Assembly: GCA_900088475.1 (NCBI GenBank)
Contig: FLMG01003167.1
Location: forward strand, 1-39,887
Direction: 5' to 3'
Source of the DNA: Hyphochytrium catenoides
Taxonomy: Eukaryota > Sar > Hyphochytriomycetes > Hyphochytriales > Hyphochytriaceae
DNA: 39,887 nucleotides
How positions within the stretch are numbered: the first letter of the stretch is position 1; each line of letters opens with the position of its first letter. Both the position numbers and the translations under genes were made by a program. The notes beneath the pieces were generated by a model that was given only the letters and a program-made list of their open reading frames with translations, did not search any database and had not been told where the DNA came from. This document shows positions 23,032-33,363 of the stretch, piece by piece.

Positions 23032-26000
23032 CTAGCCTCTTGGCAAAATCTTTGTGCTGATCAGCTCTTGTGGTCCATGTCCTCCTGTTTTCACTGTGTT
23101 GTCGGCGGCTGAGTCCTCTGGTTCATACTCCACCTTATACTGCACACTAGACGATAGAGAAATAAAGCGTAGAGGAGAATATGCCAAGCCAACTAGGCTC
23201 TGAGCTGTGTAGAATAGGATGGTGAAGAGAGCGTCCAACGTCATACTCAAGGGAGAACGCTGAAGCAAAAGAAAGAAGACGTGTCGCTTCTCGTCTTCTC
23301 CAACATCAACTCCTGGGCGAGCTACCTCCAGAACCGTCGAAGGGGGACGAGGGTAACCGACTCCAGGGAGAATGAGGAAAAAGAGCCCGCAGTAGATTTC
23401 AACCATCAGTAACGCTGTCGTGTAGGGGACTAAGAGGCTTCTTCTCGAGACACCAAGCAGTAGGACCGTGTCCTGGAAGATGAGAGCTACGGAGACGGAA
23501 ATTCCAACGGAGACCATCAGCAGCCACCTGTGCGAGATAGACGAGGAGTGGGGGAAGACCATGGTTAGGGACGATATAACTTGCGCCACTACTATCAGAT
23601 ATCCAGGAATAATTATTAATGGGAAAGAGCGAGATCCCGTGAAAGAGGCCATTTTATGGGGGAAGAACCAAGGGGTCATTCCCGCAAAGTGTACCGGAAA
23701 ATGTTTGTTCGAGAGAGCACACTATTGAATGAGCTCAGTCGATGATGAGAGTAAACGGCGCAAAGACCACCGTGGGTCTCAGACGTCGGAAGAACAGACT
23801 GAGATATGTGTCAGCAAGTCATCAGAGGATGTCCAAGGGAGGAAGTAAAGGAGCAGCCGGCACTTCGTACCTCTCATCCCAATGCAGGAGCATTCCACTG
23901 ACGATAATGAACTCCACGAGAGAGAACATAACTATCCAGACGTCGAAGGAAGACAGGAGTCGAGCCAATAGCACTGGATGAGCTAGTGAGACGAGTAACA
24001 GATTTGTAAACAACGAGAGTGAGAAGAGCAGCAGGGAAGGTCCTGCTACTTGCTCTCTGTCAACGACTCCCGAGAGAATGAAACAATGCACGCAAAGGCA
24101 AGCGATTGTGGTGAGGATAAGGAAGGTCTCTTTGCCTGCCAGCCAGGGAGGCTCGGAAGAGCCTTGCTGCTTATTCACGGGAGACCCTATAATGTGCTCC
24201 TTTGCATCATCAGTCTGCAGTGGTGATGGTGTGATCTCGTCGCTTCGATGCGCAATAGAAGTTATGGTCGCTACTTTCTTGACTTCCTGTGCCATGTTGC
24301 TTCTCCCTTCCCGTACCCTGGCCTTCGCTCTAGCCCAGCGTTGTTTCATCCATCGAACGACAACTCTCCCAAGGTTATGATAGGCGTCCACACGAAACGG
24401 TTGAAGCTCTGCCTTAAGCTTATAAACCCTGCGGCCTCGGCGCCTAGGACGTTTATATAAAGTGACAAGATTAGTAAACCAATAACGGATGTGATGCAAC
24501 ATTGGCATCATCATGAGGTCAACAAAGATACCCGACCAGATGAGGAAGAATGATGGCCGCCGTGAACAGCTCAGACCGATTCAGGCGGCGCTGAGGAGGG
24601 GACGAGGAGGCACAGTGGCGAGCGAGAGGAATTAGAGTGATAAACAGAGCGAAAAGATCATCACTTACTGCTGCCGCCTAACCTCCTTCGCTCTCTTCGA
24701 CCCAATCTTCTCGGAGTCAACCGCCAGGCCAACCCTCCTTAAGCTCGTATTTTTCAGTGAATGACGGCGCGTCTGGGGCTCAACGCTTCTCCTATTCTCT
24801 GCTACAGCACCTAGGCGTATAGTCTCCTCCTTACTCATTCTCAGGACCTCTTTAGATGTTGAACATGACGCAGCAGCAACAGCAACCTTCGGTTCCTGAG
24901 CTTCTACACCTACTGCGGATTTGCTGACAACAACCACCGTCCCTAAGAGTTTGGCCCTCGTCCCAGTTATGTCTCCATTGCCTGCCACAACCCTCTTGGT
25001 GCTGTTGTCTCTATCATTCTTAGGTTCAGTGTTACACGGTATTGTTGCTTCAAGCTCCTCTTCCGTTCTAGTCCCTCGGTATGACTCTACTGGATCTTCT
25101 CGAACACTTGATGTCCCTGGTCCTCCTCCTATCTTTCTCTCGTCCCTCTGCTGTTCCATGCTCAGCGGCCACTTGATGTTTACAAAGTGCGACGTCCCTT
25201 TCTGAACACCTGCTGGTGGTCTAATCTTCTCTATACATTTCTTTAGCTGCTGACAATCCAGCAGCGCAATAACCAGAGTCGAGTCCGCTGCTATCAGCCA
25301 AGGCCTTACAGGGACGCGAAACAGAGTTATCTCTGTGGCCTCCATGAGTCCTTCATGGGGTGAGAGATACAGAATGTACGCTACCCTACATGATAAAGAC
25401 ATAGGGTTAGGGAGGGAGGAGTCATATGAGGACCCATGGCTATGGGACAGAGGGAAAGAGCTTGTGACTTCCACCACCAGCAACGCAAAGACATCGACGA
25501 TACAAGGCAGGGTGACGAAGCCAACTGGGAGAACAGGAAGAAGAGCGGTTATTAGAATGACGGGCACGTAGCTCATCATCTATGAAAAGATGCCAGACCA
25601 CCATCGGGTTTTACAAGGTTTTTTGAGGAGAGCTAGGATGTACCGCAGGAACAGGGCGATGGAAGTCGCAACTCCTATTAGAGCGATAACCGCGGTTGTC
25701 TTGTTAAGACCAATCGTAGGCATCGAGTCCATTAGCACCGGGTTCATAGCTCCCAGAAGGAAAGCCAGGACGTGAGCAACCGCACGGACGAGTTGTCCCT
25801 GGGAGCTAAAGTGATAACCGAAGAGGATCATACCTGGCAGGCTCTGGAACACAAAGAACCACACAGAGAACTGGCGGAACGTCCGTCGAAGTAGCCTGAG
25901 GTGGAGCTCGAGGACCAGTCCCATGCTATATATGGACATCCCTAGGGCCGTGGTATAGGATGCTAAAATTAGGCCGGGTCCCGCGTGCAGCTCTCTATGT

Positions 26001-26347
26001 TCCATGAGATAGAAAGCACCGATAAGAGCGAAGACGAGGCTGAGCCCGATAGTAAGGCCATAGAAAGGAGAATGAAGCATTCGATGGTACACTCGATGAG
26101 CTTTGCCTTGGAAGGCGATTTTGCTGACCGTCTGTCGAGCATCTAAACTTTCAGGAACATACTCAGGCGCCGGCTTGATCGTCCAGTACCTAACAGGTAA
26201 TATTAGAGACGGAACTGGTGGTCCTGGAAGGACTGCTGACGAGGAAGAGGGTCGTTGAAGGCTACTATGCGGTGTCGAAACATCATTGGCAGCAGCAGTA
26301 AGAGGAGAAGGTGGTGCAGAGACATCGCCCGATGGTCTCTCTGCCAT
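23032..26347 (-). CDS. Paralogue A: unknown ~12-segment membrane protein (4 exons)
   Basis: I do not recognise this family; B, C and D are its neighbours. Minus-strand exons: 26347-25644, 25385-24669, 24443-23871 and 23527-23032, joined by three phase-2 introns, giving 829 residues. It is the longest and most divergent member. A Ser/Pro-rich tail of about 50 residues precedes the family entry motif (YWTIKPAPEYVPESLDAR). Five membrane segments follow in exon 1. Exon 2 holds VPVRPWLIAADS at the sixth segment and then a long polar linker of about 190 residues. Exon 3 restarts with RRVYKLKAEL, a basic region and segments 7-9 (with LLSSFDVW). Exon 4 has segments 10-12, the motif FQDTVLL, an in-membrane Glu (ALLMVEIYCG) and SPLSMTLDALFT, ending in an acidic tail. 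A polytopic membrane protein is certain; transport is only inferred. Confidence 0.82.
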
Positions 26348-27122
26348 AGCTTGGTTGCCTTAAAGCTGAGCAGGGAGTAGGAGGCAGGGCTGCTAAATCA
26401 CATACACCGTGCAGCCTATCGAACAAAAGGTCATTGCACCGCCCAAGACAAGAAGATTGCCCAGCCATAAGCAGCTGTTATGGCGCTTGCTCGTCTCACG
26501 CGGTACCCAGACGGCATTGGTCACCACTCATCAAGCTCTCCTTATGCGTAATGCCGTTTTCTGGCTACATCTGCTGAGACCAGCAGTGCCGTCCACGGCA
26601 GGAGGCAGGAATGAGCAGGGAGAAGGGGTAAACAGCTGCTGGGTGTACCTGTAGGGAGGAGGAGGAGGAGCTTGAGGTGCGGCGATTGGCCTCCAATAGC
26701 AGGTGAGAGGAGGAGGAGAATGAAGAGAACAGAGAGAGAAACTCAGGTGGAAAGGCAAACAACGCTGATGTAACGCTCATCACTCCTGGGGTAGCACTCG
26801 GGTGGTATCTNNNNNNNNNNNNNNNNNNNNNNNNNNNNNNNNNNNNNNNNNNNNNNNNNNNNNNNNNNNNNNNNNNNNNNNNNNNNNNNNNNNNNNNNNN
26901 NNNNNNNNNNNNNNNNNNNNNNNNNNNNNNNNNNNNNNNNNNNNNNTTGTACCGTTGTTTTAGAAACTTTAGTGATGACCACCTTTACTTGACAATGCCT
27001 GAGGGCAGACCAACATAATAATAGAGGAAGATAGATATGTAAGGTCATCTTCATCTTGGGCAAGGATGAATTGATGATGTACATAGCTCAACGCTTATCG
27101 TGGGAACATCTCTTTCACGTAT
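26348..27122. other. Intergenic region with an assembly gap
   Basis: This lies between the start of A and the 3' end of the ankyrin gene. Bases 26811-26946 are N, 136 in all. The readable parts hold no convincing exon, although purine-rich GGAGGAGG tracts flank the gap at about 26650-26720. The promoter of A is probably in 26348-26810. Confidence 0.6.
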
Positions 27123-28463
27123 CTAATTGCTGATTGAGACGCCAGCCGTCTCATTCCTCGGCCCCTCCAGGGACCACCATGTCTCTGCCAGATGGGAGAC
27201 GAAGCAAGGATGCAGTGCCAGCTCATCAAGAACACGCTTGAATAAGAGGCCCAAGTAGCTGGTCTTCAGCTGTGACAGTGTGTCACGAAGAGCTATCATC
27301 TGCTGGATCGATTGACAGGCGGCCAGATGATGACCTGGGATGATCCCGTCCGTGGTGGCTCCGGCACGGACCAGAACCTTCGCGATCTCGATATGTTGAT
27401 ACACAGCGGCCACATATAGCGCGGAGAGCCCTGCGTTGTCTCTCTTGTTCACTTCAACGCCCTTCTCATGACACAAAAGTCTCTTGATAAAGCCTAGACC
27501 CTCGGCGTAATGGGCTGTCACGATAAGAATGGAGCCTCCGCTAGGGACTGTCACATTAGGATCTGCTCCGTGCTCTAACAGTCGCTCTGCCACTTGCCAC
27601 TGGCCAAATTTGACAGCCGTATAAAGCGCAGGATAGGGCTGGTTGCCGTTGACATCTGCATTGTGCGCAAGCAGTGCCTCTATCACCTGCCAATTTCCAT
27701 AGCGTGCAGCATAATTAAGAGGAGGAGTCCCATCAAATGCCTCTTCAGAAGAAATAATAGGAGAATGGGTTGCACCGTTTTCTATTAGAAGGACCGCGAT
27801 GTCACTGTGGCCAGCCACGATAGCTTCGCATAGAGTTTCTCGGATCACTCTGGCTCTTATAGAGGCCAAGGGCTTCCCCACACGATCATGAGAAAGCCGT
27901 TGTGTCGAGGCCTGTTCCTCCTCCGTCCCTTTGTCTCCATCATCGTCCCCAAGATGGAGTAGTAGCTTCTGCACAAGCTTGCGCTCTTCACGTACGAGAG
28001 AATCCCAGATCGAGATCTGTAAGCTCCGACAACAAGTCCATTGGACCTTGGTCGGGCAAGTCGATTGCATTTCAAAGGAAGAGAGGAGGGACCGACAGAC
28101 TCCGTGGCAGACGAAGAGCACATGGCGTTGGTCCTCCGCTACCAAACTACTCTCTTTTCTCATTTCCAGCGGCCATCTGGTCTGGCCTCTCACCTCATCC
28201 GACTCTATGCGACCTGTAACTCCATCAACGAGAGAAGAAGGAATTTGGATCTCTACCAAGAGAGGGCCAGAGTCTTTCTCTTCCCCAGAGGACCTCTTTT
28301 TGCCGAAAGCTGTAAGGACCCAGCTGTTCTCCCCACTTATCATGTCTGTCGTAGCAGCATGTCCTGCTCCGATCATCTCGCCAGTAGGTGCAACAAAAGA
28401 AGAGGAGCCTTGGCTTCCTCTTTGTTGATCTAAGCTTTCTTTCAGCGATGATTGGGCACTCAT
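27123..28463 (-). CDS. Ankyrin-repeat protein, intronless
   Basis: A single open frame of 446 residues. The start at 28463 is the first ATG (MSAQSSLKESLDQQ); the open frame continues upstream to 28535 but without an ATG. The N-terminal half is Ser/Glu-rich and lacks a recognisable domain. Ankyrin repeats occupy roughly residues 210-395: landmarks are AGHSDIAVLLIENGA, TPPLNYAARYGNWQVIEALL, ALYTAVKFGQWQVAERLLEH with GADPN, HYAEGLGFIKRLL and LSALYVAAVYQHIEIAKVLV with RAGA, so about five repeats. The C-terminal tail is helical (LGLLFKRVLDELALHPCF). Such repeats bind other proteins; the partner cannot be told. Absence of introns is unusual beside its 4- to 34-exon neighbours and may point to retroposition or a young gene. 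It sits between paralogues A and B, in the same direction as A. Confidence 0.85.
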   Translation of the reverse strand: MSAQSSLKESLDQQRGSQGSSSFVAPTGEMIGAGHAATTDMISGENSWVLTAFGKKRSSGEEKDSGPLLVEIQIPSSLVDGVTGRIESDEVRGQTRWPLEMRKESSLVAEDQRHVLFVCHGVCRSLLSSFEMQSTCPTKVQWTCCRSLQISIWDSLVREERKLVQKLLLHLGDDDGDKGTEEEQASTQRLSHDRVGKPLASIRARVIRETLCEAIVAGHSDIAVLLIENGATHSPIISSEEAFDGTPPLNYAARYGNWQVIEALLAHNADVNGNQPYPALYTAVKFGQWQVAERLLEHGADPNVTVPSGGSILIVTAHYAEGLGFIKRLLCHEKGVEVNKRDNAGLSALYVAAVYQHIEIAKVLVRAGATTDGIIPGHHLAACQSIQQMIALRDTLSQLKTSYLGLLFKRVLDELALHPCFVSHLAETWWSLEGPRNETAGVSISN

Positions 28464-28569
28464 GTCTCCTGAGGAGGCATAGAGATTGCACACAACAGAT
28501 AAAATCTGCCTCTGACGGCTACAAGATGGATGCAAACCTCAAGAGAAGTTCTAGCTGAGTTGATAAAAG

Positions 28570-28812
28570 ATGGTCTGGAGGCGACTCTCTGCAACAGCAG
28601 AAGACGACGCTATGACTTACTACTTCCACACAGCAGGAGAGCAAGGAAGAGTAGTCTTCCCACACTTTGGAGGGCTGTTAGATCTGACAGGTTGTCAGGT
28701 AGTAACGGTGGAACAGAATTTTCTTCATGGCGGCACCGTCGGACCAGAAGGGAAACAGCGGCTCCTTAAGCAAGTGAAACTAAGCCATGGGAAGAGGGCG
28801 GGGAGTAAATAA
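28570..28812 (+). CDS. Possible small 80-residue protein
   Basis: An open frame of 80 codons begins at ATG 28570, with another in-frame ATG at 28612, and ends at TAA 28810-28812. It lies divergently, about 107 bases from the ankyrin gene start. The part from residue 15 (MTYYFHTAGEQGRVVF) has a balanced, protein-like composition and ends with a basic tail. I know no homologue and it may be a chance frame or a 5' exon. Confidence 0.2.
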   Translation: MVWRRLSATAEDDAMTYYFHTAGEQGRVVFPHFGGLLDLTGCQVVTVEQNFLHGGTVGPEGKQRLLKQVKLSHGKRAGSK

Positions 28813-30819
28813 CTCTGTCTCTTCGTACCCTGGCGCCGTCGTCTCTTGCTGGTGGTCTGCTTGTGGCAGTGACAGCTTTTGAAGGGAAGCACAGCTCCAA
28901 CAACATTTCATAATATGCTGGGACTACCAAGGAATAAGGACGCTGTCAGACGGTGCTGCTTGTTATTATAGATTCTCTCTGTCATCGATCATCGTCGAAA
29001 GAGAAAGAGAAAAAGATCTTGCTCTATGATGATAAGCAATAGAGACAACAGCCATCTTGCTGTGCTCAGTTACAAAGTTATAGCTTGCTTCTCTTCCTTT
29101 ATTTTATCGTTCTTTATGCCCTCTCTCTTTTACTTCTTGTTGTTGAGAGGAGGAGGGGAAGGAACGACTACGACTGCTACTGCTTCCTGCCTTTTTCAAC
29201 TCCTTGCAATTGTAAGTTCGCCAGCTGTGGCAGCAATAAGGAACCGCAGCAGCAGCAGAAGAGAGATAGAAGGACACCACCTTCACGCACTCTGCTGCCT
29301 GCGAGGGGAACGTCCGGAGGGAAGAGAGAGAAGAAGTTATTAGAGACCCTGCAGTAAGCTTGGGAGCAAAAAGGAGCATCATGACAACAGCAGCAGGGGA
29401 GGAGGGAGAAGAGAATAATAAGGAAAGGAGGGAAGTTCCGACGACGATGAGCCGCCCCATCAGCAAGGACAGTGAGGGCTGATCACAATGGCACAGAAGG
29501 AAGAGGAGGACGCAGCCGCCTTCGGACAGCGAGGTTCTTGGCTATGATCATCAGCAAGGACAGTTAGGGCTGATCACAATGGCACAGGAGGAAGAGAGGA
29601 CGCAGCCGCCTTCGGACAGCGAGGTTCTTGGCTATGATCATCAGCAAGGACAGTTAGGGCTGATCACAATGACACAGGAGGAAGAGGACGCAGCCGCCTT
29701 CGGACAGCGAGGTTCTTGGCTATGATAACAAGTCGCTAGCTATGGTTGGTGGGAGGAAGAGCGAAGCAGGAGGAGAGAGAGAGAGGAGGAACAAACACGC
29801 CCCCTGCTCCTAGGCCTACGGCATCCTTCCATGAACTAACACGTCTAACAACAACAACAACTGGTGCTTGTGGGAACAAGAAACAAGAGCCGTGGCGTCT
29901 GTGTTCCCCACGTATCAGAGTTTAAATTCCCCACGTGTCCCTTCCACCTTTCTCGCTTTGTCCGTTACAAGAAAGAAGCTATCTCTTCCAGGGCCTCCCC
30001 AGGCTATTGTGACAGGCTTATTGCCGCCTCTTCCTTCCTTTCTGCTAGGAAGCAAGGAGATGAGGTGAGCCTAACACTGACTAGGCTGTAGGGTGACAGC
30101 AGGCTGCGCAGTCGTCAGGGAAGAAGAAAGGAGGAGGTCAAGGGAAGAGGTGGAGCAGCTTCAGAGTGGAGGAGGTGAGAAGCGACGATACATAAGGTGC
30201 TAAGCCTTCCCACTCTCTACTGCGCCGTTGGTGGTGGGCACGCATGAAGCACACTCCATCCATTAGTAGGGTGAAGAATGAGGGGAACACTGGGGAAGGC
30301 AGCCAGGGAAAGTCAAGCAAAGAGAACAGCAAGTGGACTTCTTTACCGATAGGAGTCGGTGCTGACACTGATAAGGTGAAGTCTTTCAGCTACTGTTGGT
30401 GCTGGTAGCGCTTAATAGGAGGAAACAAGTTGATGTAGATGGGTGCATCAGGTTATCGACAAATTGAAGCGCTGGCCGCGTCTACTTCCTCTGACCGGAG
30501 CTGAAGTTAGAGCTCTTATAGATGTCTCCGAAGCCTTTTGACGTACCGCCTCAAAGGGTGGTGCGAAAGTCTAGCTGTTATCTGCTCTGGATGACTAGAC
30601 GCAGATGACGCTTCCACACCTAAATAACCGTTAGCTTCACAGCCCGGTGAGCCACCGTCCCGTCGGCTTTGTAGGAGGTGACCCACGGAGATGCCAATGC
30701 CTGTTGTTGTGCCTCTGCTTCTCATGGGCTGATGGTGCCAGACACCCCGAATGGATGGTAGCTATGGTCGAATCTTTGTGCTGCACCTATTCATCATCCA
30801 CTACCGATAGTACCTAAAA
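28813..30819. other. Intergenic region upstream of paralogue B
   Basis: No supported gene over about 2 kb. It contains purine-rich stretches, a ~90-base minisatellite at 29458-29726 and several short open frames with low-complexity Ser or Arg runs. The promoter of B should lie near the right end. Confidence 0.45.
29458..29726. repeat. Minisatellite, three copies of about 90 bases
   Basis: Three head-to-tail copies start at 29458, 29549 and 29639, each opening CATCAGCAAGGACAG and ending GAGGTTCTTGGCTATGAT. Copies are about 91, 90 and 88 bases and nearly identical; differences are a TGA/TTA change, single-base changes and small indels in the GGAAGAG run. Each holds the palindrome TGATCA. Confidence 0.92.
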
Positions 30820-33363
30820 ATGACGCAATATTGGACGGTGAAGCCTGTCCCGGGATATCTGCCAGATATCCTGGACCCTCGGGAGTCCGTCGGTTCCCGC
30901 ATTCTTCCTAGCTGGGCCTTTAGCTTCTATACCAAGGTCCTCCGAAGGTCACGCCTCTACACTTTATTTATGTGCTCAACCCTGTTCGCAGGGATTATCA
31001 GCGCGTATATGATTTTTATTGACAGTGGATCGGCGCACTCTACGGAGAAAACAGCGACAGGTGTCATCACACTTATCGCCACTTGCTGCTATATTTTAGG
31101 ACAGGTTCCAGAGATTCAACTGCGGCTTCTCCGGAGATTATTGACACATTTTGAAGCCTGGTTCCTCATTATTCAGGCACTCATCCCCGCCATACTTCTG
31201 GGCTACGCCAATGCTTCTCGGGGTCATCATATCCGCGCCGCAGCCTTCGTCGCTGCGATTCTTAGTCAGCTATACGGAATCTTAGTGGTGGATCTACGTC
31301 CCCAGATTGAGGCTTCCAAAGTGTCTGTTGCCGTTGCCATGGTACTTGCCCTAGAAGCTATAGTGGCTCTTGTTTGGTAAGATCGTCTTCATTTCATATA
31401 ATCGTCAGCAGCAAGAGGAATGTGCCTTTTTACTTACTTGGTTATCTGTCTCTCTCTCTCCTATAACATCACCTCGGTCCTTTCCTGTCTGCCTCTCAAC
31501 CTGTTGGCTTCAGCTTACCCTTCAGAGTGCATGTGCGTTGTCTCTTGATGTAAGTTACCTGATTCCGCTTATTCTTTTGAAGAGTTTGGTTCATCTACCT
31601 TCTTAGTTCTCCAGCCATCTCCGAATATCCTCGGGTCAGCTGACACCATCTTCTTACCTTGTCTCTGTAGGATTGGTGGCAAGCTCTACTTAGACACTTA
31701 TGACGGCTTGAGAGAAACAGAGATGCAACTGTTTCAAGTCCCTATCCGTCCTTGGCTGATAGCCGCAGATTCTCTGTTCATCTCCGCTGCTCTTCATGCA
31801 CAACAGCTGACAAAGTATGTAGTTATGGTGCGGAGGTTCCGCACAGGGCAAGGATCCACTCCGTTAACTTTTGCAATGACAAGATGGCCTCTCATGATAG
31901 AGGAAGATCTTGCTACTTGGCATGACGAGGTGACAAACTTCAAACCTAGGGCCGCGGAAAGGACGCAGCAGAATGCCCAATGTCCCAAGTCAAGTGATAA
32001 AGAGAAAGAGTCACCACAGCATATACAAGTGGCGAGCCTTACTCTCCCGGGCCCGTTTCCGCCAGATCAAAGAAGCAGGTATTATGCTCTTCGGAAGAAT
32101 GATGAACGTAGGCAATCAGGCGTCCGTTCGTAAGGCTTTGCTGAGGGCCGGCGGATAGAGTAACGTCATGGGGTCTTTCATGCAAGTCTTGAGTTTTGCA
32201 AGTGGGCAAGCTCCCTAGCATGAGTAAAGACATTAGGAATGTCCGAAATGGCTGAGCGCTTAACCTCTGTCCTCTATAATGCAGGATACGCCGTGTGAAA
32301 GGCACCCGAAAGATCTATAGAATCCGACCGAAGCAGCCGGTGCTGGTGGGTCTCGATAGCTACGATGACATGCTAAGGCTGATCATAGAGAAGTTACAGC
32401 TATGGCGAAAGCGAGGCTCCTTCTCCTCAAGCAAACTGAGAAGCCAAAGAACTTGCCCCGCGTCTGAAGGAAATGACGAAGGTCATCGAAGAAGAGATGG
32501 CCAGAAGCAAGTGGCTGCCTGCTGGTGGGCATTTTGTGTGAGCAGAGAGCATTACCTCTCCTTCCTTGCTTTCTTTGGAGTCATTATGCAAGGCGTCGCC
32601 TTAGCCCTTGGTGGCCCTACCTTATGGCTAGCAGTAGGCCTTCTTTTAAGCTGCACGGGAAATCTACTGCTGATTCTTCGCGCTCATCCTCGGCTTGTCT
32701 GGAGACTTGTCACCTCGTTTGACTTCGTGGTGATCTTTCTCTCTTCAATGGAGTTCGTGACCTTCACCTGTATCTTGCTGGAATGGGATTTGAGGTAAGA
32801 TAAATCTTCCTTCCTTTCACATAAACCTCCTCGACTTGCCCGACTACAAGAATTCTCTTCACTGCCTCTCTCAAGCATCCATCTACTACATCGCTTAACC
32901 CCTAAGTACCTCCTTTGCCCACCCCATTTACAGGACTCTTGCCATGTTCTCCGTGCTCTTCACGGTCATAGCTTCTCTTACCATTCAGGATGCAGTCATC
33001 ATCAACCCGGCATGGCGGCGTCAACGCCTTTTGATCCTCCACTTGTTAGGGTTATTAGCGGTGGAGATCATTTGCGGTCTATCGCTAGTCTTTCTCACTC
33101 CAAAGAAGGCCTCCTCCTCCTCCTTGCCTTCGCTAACTGGGACAAAGACCTTAGAGGATATTATATATCGTTCTCCACTCAGTATGGGGTTAGACGCCTT
33201 AGCTACTGTCATCCTCTACACTGTTCGAAGCCTTTATAATGCGCTTCGGTCACCTCGTCGGCTGGTGGCAGTTCACTCAGATATTGAGTATGAGTTTGAC
33301 TACATCGAAGATCGGAAAGGAACCTCAAGAGTCCCAAACGCTGAAGACCAAGGCGGTAGCTGA
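30820..33363 (+). CDS. Paralogue B: unknown ~12-segment membrane protein (4 exons)
   Basis: Exons 30820-31376, 31671-32078, 32285-32794 and 32934-33363, all introns phase 2, give 634 residues. It is the shortest complete member and shows the two-half layout best. First half: entry motif YWTVKPVPGYLPDILDPR (4-21); segments near 47-67, 79-97, 111-130, 138-159 and 168-188; LRLLRRLLTHFEAW before segment 3; Asp158; then IRPWLIAADS with Asp219 in segment 6. A polar linker (about 235-400) contains TRWPLMIEE and the second entry motif KIYRIRP (331-337). Second half: segments near 412-431, 434-454, 467-487, 493-513, 524-546 and 575-592; HPRLVWRLVTSFDF; Asp511 (TIQDAVII); Glu536; SPLSMGLDAL with Asp579. 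The ATG at 30820 directly precedes the entry motif. No signal peptide. Membrane location is clear; transport of some solute or ion is inference from the 6+6 layout and buried acids. Confidence 0.85.

Noticed and set aside
26743-27084. Open frame spanning the N run
   Set aside because: It is open only because unknown bases are not counted as stops; the readable ends show no coding character.
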